A DNA stretch of 64,000 nucleotides from Aureimonas sp. SK2 (lineage in GTDB: Bacteria; Pseudomonadota; Alphaproteobacteria; Rhizobiales; Rhizobiaceae). This document shows, in pieces, positions 58,269 through 64,000 of this stretch (the first letter of the stretch is position 1; every line of letters starts with the position of its first letter). The notes under the pieces were generated by a model that was not told the origin of the DNA, searched no databases, and was given only the letters and a program-made list of their open reading frames with translations. The DNA is taken from the NCBI RefSeq assembly GCF_029813115.1, contig NZ_JAPZDS010000001.1:372001-436000 (forward strand), in the 5' to 3' direction. The position numbers and the translations under genes are program-made.

Positions 58269-60569
58269 GTGACGGCAGGTGACGAAAGCTTCGCGACACA
58301 GGCCGCCGACGCGGCGGCGAAGCGCGGCGCTGCAGACCGGCTCGCTCCGCTTCGGGCGTGGCTGGAGACGGCCGTGGAACGCGAGGCGGCGGCCCGCAGC
58401 GGCTTCGCCCTGTTTCCGATTGGGATGCTCGTCGCGGTGGCGGTCATCTATCGCGGTGCCCTCCGACCGGACGCCTGGAACATCGGCGTGCTGGCCCTGC
58501 TCGCCGCGCTGCTCCTGTCTCCTTGGGTCGGCGCGCGTGTCCCCCGACTCTTCGGCGTGCTGGTCCTGGGCCTCGCCCTCGGCTTTCTCGCCTGCCGGAT
58601 CGAACTCGGACGCACCCAAACGACGGTCTTCTCCGGCGAAGCCACGGTGCGGCTCACCGGCACCGTGATCGCCCGAGAAACGGACGAGCGTGGGCGCATC
58701 CGCTACGGGATCGAGATTGCCTCGACCGATCGTCCGGTGCTGTCTCGACCTCCGGAGCGCGCCCGCATCCTCGTGTCGAGCCGGCACGAGCCCTTGCCGA
58801 TCGGCTCGACGTATAAGGGCCTCGTCCGTTTGCGCCCGCCGGCCGGCCCCGCCTTTCCCGGCGCGCACGACTTCGCCTATGCCGCCTATTTCGACGGGCT
58901 CGGCGCCTACGGCTTCGCACTGGGAGCACCCGAAGCGCCCGGTGCCGTTCGATCGCCGACTTTCGGCGATCGCATCGCCGCGCTTCGGCTCTCCATGAGC
59001 GAGACGATCCGCGCGGCGCTGCCGGGGCCGACGGGCGCCGTGGCCGCCGCCTTGATTACCGGGGAGCGCGCCGGCATCCCGGACGACATCAACGAGGATC
59101 TGCGCGTCACGGGCCTTTCGCATGTCCTGTCCATCAGCGGCTTCCACATGGCGCTCGTCGCCGGCTTCTTCATGCTGGCGACGCGCTCGGTCCTCGCCGC
59201 CGTTCCCGCCATCGCCCTGCGCTGGCCGGTGAAGAAGCTCGCGGCTCTCTTCGCCCTCGCCGCGACAGGATTTTACTTCCTGCTGGCGGGCGACAACGCG
59301 GCCACCGAGCGGTCTTTCGTGATGATCGCGATCATGCTGGGGGCAATCCTTCTCGATCGTCCGGCGCTTACGCTGCGCAACGTCGCGCTCGCGGCCGTGG
59401 TCGTCGTCGCGCTCGCGCCCCATGTCGTGCTCACGGCGACCTTCCAGATGTCCTTCGCCGCGACGGCCGCGCTGGTCGGCGCCTATGGTGCCTATGCGCG
59501 GTGGCGGGCCACGCGCGGAACGCCCTCGCGCGGCTGGCTCGATCCGCGCTGGATCGGCATCCTGATCCTCGGGACGGCCCTGTCGTCCCTGATCGCAGGC
59601 GCTGCGACCGCGCCCTTCGCGGTCTACCATTTCCAGCGGGCCGCGCCCTTCTCCCTGATCGCCAATGTCGTGGCGACCCCGATCTTCAGCTTCTGGATCA
59701 TGCCGCTCGGCATGCTGTCCGTGCTCGCCATGCCGTTCGGCCTCCAAGGGCCGCCGCTGCAGGCCATGGGCTGGGGGCTGGATCTTGTCTTCGCGCTCGC
59801 CGCGCGCTTCGCCGACGCCTTTCCCGACTATCCGACCGGGCTGATGAGCGGAGCGGCCTTGATCGCCTTCTCTGCGGCGATCCTGATCGCCTCCTTCTGC
59901 GCCAGTACCCTGCGCTGGACGGCCCTCGTCCCGGTCCTCGTCGGCCTCGCCACTCTGAGCGCCGGACCGCCGCCCGAACTGCTCGTCTTCGAGAGCGGGC
60001 GAGACCTTGCTTTGGTGAATGAGGACGGCGCGCTTCGTTCGATGCGGCCCCGACCGTCGGCCTTCGTCTGGGACCAATGGCGGCGGGCCTATCCCGCGGC
60101 GGCAGAAGACGACGATCCTGCCGCTGTTCCGCAGCCGCCATATGGCAGGCCCGAAGCCCCCTTCGTCTGCGAGGGCACGTTCTGCCGTGCCACCACGCGC
60201 TCCGGGATCCGGATCGGCTGGAGCGACGACTACGAGCGGCTGGACGAGCTTTGCCGCACCAGCGACGTGGCGATCATGGCCCGCGCCGTCCGAGCCACGA
60301 CCTGCCGGGACGGCGGCACCTTGGTGACGCTCCGCAACTTGCGGCAGAGCGGTTCGCTGGCCGTCTCGCGAGACGAGGACGGCGGCGTCCGGGTTTCCGC
60401 CGCGATCCCGCCGGACCCGCAGGAGTGGAACCGGCACCGACACGCACCCTGGCCGGAATATTGGCGCCGGGAACAGCAGGAGCAGGCCGGCGGAACGCCC
60501 GGCGCTGCGCCGGACGAAACCGCTAGTGATAGCGCCGGATCAGCCCGACCAGCTTCCCCTGAACCTTGA
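58269..60569 (+). CDS. comEC: ComEC/Rec2-family membrane protein lacking the metallo-beta-lactamase motif
   Basis: 766 residues from GTG. N-terminal membrane segment and OB-like DUF4131 domain (about 60-200), competence domain of about nine helices (about 235-560, with [12 protein letters not shown]), then a C-terminal soluble part with no HxHxDH metal motif. ComEC carries single-stranded DNA across the inner membrane in transformation; the role without the nuclease-like domain is unclear. The 3' end overlaps lexA by 47 bp. Confidence 0.85.
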   Translation: MTAGDESFATQAADAAAKRGAADRLAPLRAWLETAVEREAAARSGFALFPIGMLVAVAVIYRGALRPDAWNIGVLALLAALLLSPWVGARVPRLFGVLVLGLALGFLACRIELGRTQTTVFSGEATVRLTGTVIARETDERGRIRYGIEIASTDRPVLSRPPERARILVSSRHEPLPIGSTYKGLVRLRPPAGPAFPGAHDFAYAAYFDGLGAYGFALGAPEAPGAVRSPTFGDRIAALRLSMSETIRAALPGPTGAVAAALITGERAGIPDDINEDLRVTGLSHVLSISGFHMALVAGFFMLATRSVLAAVPAIALRWPVKKLAALFALAATGFYFLLAGDNAATERSFVMIAIMLGAILLDRPALTLRNVALAAVVVVALAPHVVLTATFQMSFAATAALVGAYGAYARWRATRGTPSRGWLDPRWIGILILGTALSSLIAGAATAPFAVYHFQRAAPFSLIANVVATPIFSFWIMPLGMLSVLAMPFGLQGPPLQAMGWGLDLVFALAARFADAFPDYPTGLMSGAALIAFSAAILIASFCASTLRWTALVPVLVGLATLSAGPPPELLVFESGRDLALVNEDGALRSMRPRPSAFVWDQWRRAYPAAAEDDDPAAVPQPPYGRPEAPFVCEGTFCRATTRSGIRIGWSDDYERLDELCRTSDVAIMARAVRATTCRDGGTLVTLRNLRQSGSLAVSRDEDGGVRVSAAIPPDPQEWNRHRHAPWPEYWRREQQEQAGGTPGAAPDETASDSAGSARPASPEP

Positions 60570-61203
60570 CGCGATCCGCGCCTAGGAGACGGGTCTCGTA
60601 GGCAGGGTTGGCCGCTTCCAGCGCGACCATGCCGCCCTTGCGACGGAAGCGCTTGAGCGTCGCCTCCTCGTCGTCCACCAGTGCGACGACGATTTCGCCC
60701 GCGCTCGCCGTATCGGCCTTCTGGATCACCACCGTGTCGCCGTCGAGGATCCCGGCCTCGATCATCGAATCACCCTTCACCTCGAGGGCGTAGTGCTCGC
60801 CAGGGCCGAGCATCTCGGGCGGCACGATGATGTCATGGGTGTTCTGTTGGATGGCGGAGATCGGAACGCCCGCCGCGATGCGCCCCATGACCGGGACGGA
60901 CGAGGCGTCGCGCTCCACCGCGCGCGGCTTCTTGAAGAGCGGCTCGACATTGGACGGGCGCGGCGCCGGAGCGGGGGCCTTGGCAGCCGATTCCGGCATC
61001 TTGACCACTTCCAACGCGCGGGCCCGATTGGGGAGGCGGCGAATGAAGCCGCGCTCTTCGAGCGCCGTGATCAGGCGGTGGATGCCGGACTTGGAGCGCA
61101 GGTCCAGCGCATCCTTCATCTCGTCGAACGACGGCGGCACGCCGACCGACTGCAAACGCTCGTGAATGAACATCAGGAGATCGTGCTGCTTGCGGGTCAG
61201 CAT
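60523..61203 (-). CDS. lexA: SOS repressor LexA
   Basis: 226 residues. N-terminal winged HTH (1-65), linker, C-terminal self-cleaving protease. Cleavage site Ala111-Gly112, catalytic Ser146 (GDSMIEAG) and Lys184 (ATLKRF). Own operator lies 40-54 bp upstream. Convergent with comEC, sharing 47 bp of coding DNA. Confidence 0.97.
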   Translation of the reverse strand: MLTRKQHDLLMFIHERLQSVGVPPSFDEMKDALDLRSKSGIHRLITALEERGFIRRLPNRARALEVVKMPESAAKAPAPAPRPSNVEPLFKKPRAVERDASSVPVMGRIAAGVPISAIQQNTHDIIVPPEMLGPGEHYALEVKGDSMIEAGILDGDTVVIQKADTASAGEIVVALVDDEEATLKRFRRKGGMVALEAANPAYETRLLGADRVKVQGKLVGLIRRYH

Positions 61204-61233
61204 GGGGTGATTCCTCGAAACAAAACCTGAACA

Positions 61234-61262
61234 AAACTAGCTGTTCCGTTTGTGTTCCGCAA
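61234..61262 (-). promoter_or_regulatory. lexA promoter
   Basis: On the minus strand TTGCGG, 17-nt spacer, TAGTTT. The SOS box fills the spacer. Confidence 0.6.
61243..61257. promoter_or_regulatory. LexA (SOS) box
   Basis: GTTC-CGTTTGT-GTTC, a perfect alphaproteobacterial GTTC-N7-GTTC direct repeat (GAAC-N7-GAAC on the lexA strand). It overlaps the last base of -35 and the spacer, predicting direct autorepression. Confidence 0.85.
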
Positions 61263-61265
61263 GGA

Positions 61266-62486
61266 TCATCCCGGCGTCAGCGCGACATACTCGCATTCGT
61301 CGCCGATTCGTCCGGCAGGCGCATGAGCTGGGCGTACGAGAAGCACCTTGGCGCGGGCGAAAACGGTGAGGAGAGACGAGTCCTGCCGGTCGAGCGGAGC
61401 GATGCGGGGAAGGGCGTCGTCGACCCCTCGTTCGATCGTGGCGCGCAGGAAGTCGGTCCGGTGGTCGTTAGCCTTGACCGATGCGGCGAGCAAGCCGCGC
61501 CGGCGCCTGGCGGCTGTCTTCCGTCCCGCGAGGCGCTCCACCAGGGGCCGCAGAAAAAGTTCCGCCGTCACCAGGCTCGACGCCGGATTGCCGGGCAGGC
61601 CGAGAATGCGCATTGGGCCGAGCGCGCCCGCCATCAGCGGCTTGCCCGGCCGCATGGCGACCTTCCAGAAATCGAGCGCGGCGCCCTCGGCCTTGAGGAC
61701 CGGGCCGACGAGGTCGTGATCGCCGACGGAAGCCCCTCCGATCGTCACCAGGACGTCCGCACCCCTCGCGCGCGCCTCGGCAAAGGCGGCGGCCAGTGCC
61801 TCGCGCCGATCCGGCACGATGCCGAGGTCCAGCACCTCGCCGCCGGCCGCGCGGACGATCATCGCGATCGCGAGGCTGTTGGAGGCGACCGTCTGCGCCG
61901 GGCCGGGCAGGGTGCCGGGGGCGACGAGCTCGTCGCCGGTGGCCGCGAGGGCGACGCGCGGGCGCCGCCGCACCTCGACCGAGCCGTACCCGGCGCTCGC
62001 CGCGAGCGCGCAAGGGGCGGGGCCGAGCGCCGTGCCGGCGGGGAGGAGCGTGTCTCCTTCGGAGAAGTCGTTGCCCGCGCGCCGGATGTTCGCGCCCTCG
62101 ACGGCCGGCTCGATCACGCGCACGCGGCCCTCGTCGGCCGCCTCCGTGTTCTCTTGGATGACGACCGTGTCGGCGCCCTGAGGCAGCGGCGCGCCCGTGA
62201 AGATGCGCACGGCCTTGCCGGGCCCCACCTCGCCGGCGAAAGCATGCCCGGCCGAGGATTCGCCGATGACGGAGAACTCGGCGGGAAGTAGCGCGAGGTC
62301 GGCCGCACGCAGCGCGTAGCCGTCCATGGCGGAGGCATCGAAGGCCGGCTGCGTGCGGCGAGCAACGAGGTCTTGCGCGAGAATGCGGCCGAAGGCGTCG
62401 ACGAGACCGCCCTTTTCGGTTTCGACCACCGACGCCGCGTCGCGGAGAAGCCGGTCCAGCGCTTCCTCGAACGGGACGAGGCTCAC
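61266..62486 (-). CDS. moeA: Molybdopterin molybdenumtransferase
   Basis: 406 residues, GTG start. Inserts molybdenum into adenylylated molybdopterin. Motifs [40 protein letters not shown] and [14 protein letters not shown]. Start overlaps the moaC stop (GTGA). Confidence 0.96.
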   Translation of the reverse strand: MSLVPFEEALDRLLRDAASVVETEKGGLVDAFGRILAQDLVARRTQPAFDASAMDGYALRAADLALLPAEFSVIGESSAGHAFAGEVGPGKAVRIFTGAPLPQGADTVVIQENTEAADEGRVRVIEPAVEGANIRRAGNDFSEGDTLLPAGTALGPAPCALAASAGYGSVEVRRRPRVALAATGDELVAPGTLPGPAQTVASNSLAIAMIVRAAGGEVLDLGIVPDRREALAAAFAEARARGADVLVTIGGASVGDHDLVGPVLKAEGAALDFWKVAMRPGKPLMAGALGPMRILGLPGNPASSLVTAELFLRPLVERLAGRKTAARRRRGLLAASVKANDHRTDFLRATIERGVDDALPRIAPLDRQDSSLLTVFARAKVLLVRPAHAPAGRIGDECEYVALTPG

Positions 62487-62965
62487 GTCGCCGACCAGTC
62501 GCCCGAGCGGCCGCCGGACTTCTCCAGAAGCCGGATGCCGGTGATCGACATGCCGCGATCTACGGCCTTCGCCATGTCGTAGATCGTGAGACAGGCGACG
62601 GAAACGGCAGTCAGCGCCTCCATCTCGATGCCGGTCTTGCCGGAGACGCGCGTCGAGGCCGTCACGCGGATGCCGGGCAGGGCGGGCTCGAACTCGAGGT
62701 CGACCGACACCTTGTCGATCAGAAGCGGATGGCAGAGCGGGATCAACTCGTGCGTCCGCTTGGCCGCCATGATGCCGGCGATGCGCGCGATCGACAGCAC
62801 GTCGCCCTTCTTGGCTGCCCCGCTGCGGATCATCTCCAGCGTATCCGGGGCCATCATCACCAGGCCCTCGGCGGTCGCTTCCCGCCGTGTCACAAACTTC
62901 TCCCCAACATCGACCATGGCGGCGTTGCCGGCGGCGTCGAGATGGGTGAGGCGGTCGCCGCTCAT
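62483..62965 (-). CDS. moaC: Cyclic pyranopterin monophosphate synthase
   Basis: 160 residues. Second step of molybdenum cofactor synthesis. Motifs [34 protein letters not shown] and [28 protein letters not shown] in part. Overlaps trpC (ATGA) and moeA. Moco made here would serve enzymes such as the Tat lipoprotein at 23315. Confidence 0.97.
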   Translation of the reverse strand: MSGDRLTHLDAAGNAAMVDVGEKFVTRREATAEGLVMMAPDTLEMIRSGAAKKGDVLSIARIAGIMAAKRTHELIPLCHPLLIDKVSVDLEFEPALPGIRVTASTRVSGKTGIEMEALTAVSVACLTIYDMAKAVDRGMSITGIRLLEKSGGRSGDWSAT

Positions 62966-63771
62966 CGCGCGGCCGCCGCTTCGCCGGCGAGGAGCGCGCG
63001 GGTTGCGGTCTCCACGTCGGCCTGCCGCATCAGGCTCTCCCCGATCAGGAAGGTGGAGATGCCCGAGCGGCCGAGGCGCACGCAGTCCGCGTGGTTCGAA
63101 ATGCCGCTTTCGCCGACGAGGACGCGGTCCGGACCAACCATGCCGGCCAGCCGCTCGCTGGTGGCGAGATCGACGTCGAAGGTGCGAAGGTTGCGGTTGT
63201 TGACGCCGATCAAGGCCGAGCGCAGTTTCAGCGCGCGTTCCGTCTCGGCTTCGTCGTGGACCTCGATCAGGGCGGCCATGCCGAGATCGAAGGCTGACGC
63301 TTCGAGGTCCGCCGCCAGGGCATCGTCCACCGACGCCATGATGATCAGGATCGCGTCGGCGCCCCAGGCGCGGGCTTCCAGCACCTGGTAGGTGTCGAAC
63401 AGGAAGTCCTTGCGTAGCGCGGGCAGGGCGGTCGCCGCGCGGGCCGCGGTCAGGAATTCCGGGGCGCCCTGGAAGGACGGCGCGTCCGTCAGGACGCTGA
63501 GGCATGCGGCGCCGCCGCGCTCGTATGCCCTGGCCAGAGCCGCCGGCTCGAAGTCGGCACGGATCAGGCCCTTGGAGGGGCTCGCCTTCTTTACCTCGGC
63601 GATCAGCGCGAAGCCGCCGGCCGCATGCTTCGCCCGCAAGGCGCTTTCGAAGTCGCGCGCCGGGCCGCCGGCCGCGATGCGCTCGCGCAAGTTCGCTTCG
63701 GAAACGCTCGCCTTGGCCTTGGCGATCTCCTCGCGCTTGTAGGCTTCGATACGGGCGAGGATATCGGACAT
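62962..63771 (-). CDS. trpC: Indole-3-glycerol phosphate synthase
   Basis: 269 residues, TIM barrel. Catalytic Lys/Glu residues in [16 protein letters not shown] and LVGESGIS, with [15 protein letters not shown] and [11 protein letters not shown]. Monofunctional (no fused TrpF). Starts 3 nt after the trpD stop. Confidence 0.97.
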   Translation of the reverse strand: MSDILARIEAYKREEIAKAKASVSEANLRERIAAGGPARDFESALRAKHAAGGFALIAEVKKASPSKGLIRADFEPAALARAYERGGAACLSVLTDAPSFQGAPEFLTAARAATALPALRKDFLFDTYQVLEARAWGADAILIIMASVDDALAADLEASAFDLGMAALIEVHDEAETERALKLRSALIGVNNRNLRTFDVDLATSERLAGMVGPDRVLVGESGISNHADCVRLGRSGISTFLIGESLMRQADVETATRALLAGEAAAAR

Positions 63772-63774
63772 GGT

Positions 63775-64000
63775 TCAGGCCCTTTCCTTGCGAGACGTGG
63801 CCGCCACCAAGCGGTCGAGGGCCGCGCGGGCGCCTCCTCCGGCGATCGACTGCGTCGCCTGGGCGATGCCAGTTTCAAGGTCGGCCGCGCGTCCGGCGAC
63901 GACCAGCGCGGCGCCGGCGTTGAGGAGCACGATGTCGCGATAGGCGCTCGGCTCGCCTGCGAGGACGGAGCGCAGCGCCGCTGCATTCTGTGCCGCGTCC
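63775..64000 (-). CDS. trpD: Anthranilate phosphoribosyltransferase, C-terminal part (partial)
   Basis: About 74 codons, including [19 protein letters not shown], the conserved TrpD C-terminal motif, and ending with ATSRKERA before the stop at 63775-63777. Runs off the right edge. Order trpD-trpC-moaC-moeA-lexA is the usual rhizobial arrangement. Confidence 0.92.
   Translation of the reverse strand, partial: DAAQNAAALRSVLAGEPSAYRDIVLLNAGAALVVAGRAADLETGIAQATQSIAGGGARAALDRLVAATSRKERA

Noticed and set aside
58131-60443. Open minus-strand extension that would make gltX about 1240 residues
   Set aside because: The extension is antisense to comEC and resembles no protein; gltX begins at its conserved [15 protein letters not shown] start.

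Overview
The window is GC-rich alphaproteobacterial chromosome, almost certainly Hyphomicrobiales (Rhizobiales). The evidence is gene order and family content: fusA-tuf-S10-spc-alpha ribosomal clusters with a 391-residue EF-Tu; the chain rplQ...degP-rarA-crcB-rluC-HAD-ATP12; rpsB-tsf-pyrH-frr-uppS-cdsA-rseP-bamA-lpxD-fabZ-lpxA-lpxI-lpxB followed by gltA-gltX-comEC-lexA-moeA-moaC-trpC-trpD; an EipB-type DUF1849 protein; a DUF1489 protein; an ATP12 chaperone; and a direct-repeat GTTC-N7-GTTC SOS box at lexA. I cannot fix the genus from sequence alone; an Aurantimonadaceae-like organism would be a reasonable guess. I see no rRNA, CRISPR, insertion sequence, phage gene or clear island.

Layout. 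1-16104: end of fusA, tuf, then about 28 translation genes plus secY, adk and rpoA, all on the plus strand. The cluster is cut by a tuf terminator, a strong rplO terminator before secY-adk, and a strong promoter before rpsM. Several intercistronic gaps hold clean hairpins. 16131-17594: an SDR-type reductase and a tiny predicted exported protein, sitting between two similar terminators. 17650-23314: degP (HtrA protease), rarA, crcB, rluC-family synthase, HAD phosphatase and ATP12, tightly packed. 23315-26181 (minus): a Tat lipoprotein molybdopterin oxidoreductase with its cytochrome b partner, a YaiI/UPF0178 protein and lipB. 26360-26444: tRNA-Leu(GAG). 26574-31496: a MerR-family regulator with a palindromic operator, a DUF1624 membrane acyltransferase, an aldo/keto reductase, a YdcF/ElyC-like protein and small conserved unknowns. 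31596-38098: a penicillin-binding carboxypeptidase with SPOR domain, a phasin, clpS-clpA and an AzlC/AzlD-type exporter pair. 38102-41920: HIT protein, DUF482 acyltransferase, glycerophosphodiesterase, RidA and the EipB-like envelope protein. 42089-55258: translation factors, nucleotide and phospholipid genes, site-2 protease, outer-membrane assembly and lipid A synthesis. 55280-64000: citrate synthase, glutamyl-tRNA synthetase, ComEC, LexA, Moco genes moeA-moaC, trpC and the end of trpD.

How it works together. Most of the window is core growth machinery: ribosome, transcription, secretion (SecY), envelope assembly (RseP, BamA, Lpx proteins, DD-carboxypeptidase, EipB) and proteolysis (DegP, ClpAS). 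The most informative regulatory signals are short palindromes. Two PhaR-type TGC-N3-GCA sites frame the phasin promoter, and an identical 14-mer lies upstream of gltA, which suggests one regulator ties carbon storage to TCA entry. A LexA box sits exactly between the -35 and -10 of lexA. A LiuR/MerR-type dyad precedes the MerR gene.

I did not find a clearly new multi-gene system. The best candidates for undescribed biology are the Tat-lipoprotein Mo-oxidoreductase/cytochrome b pair, the twin-CX3C tail on the DUF1624 protein, the 42-56 residue exported peptide, and the structured leaders of gltA, gltX and rpsE.
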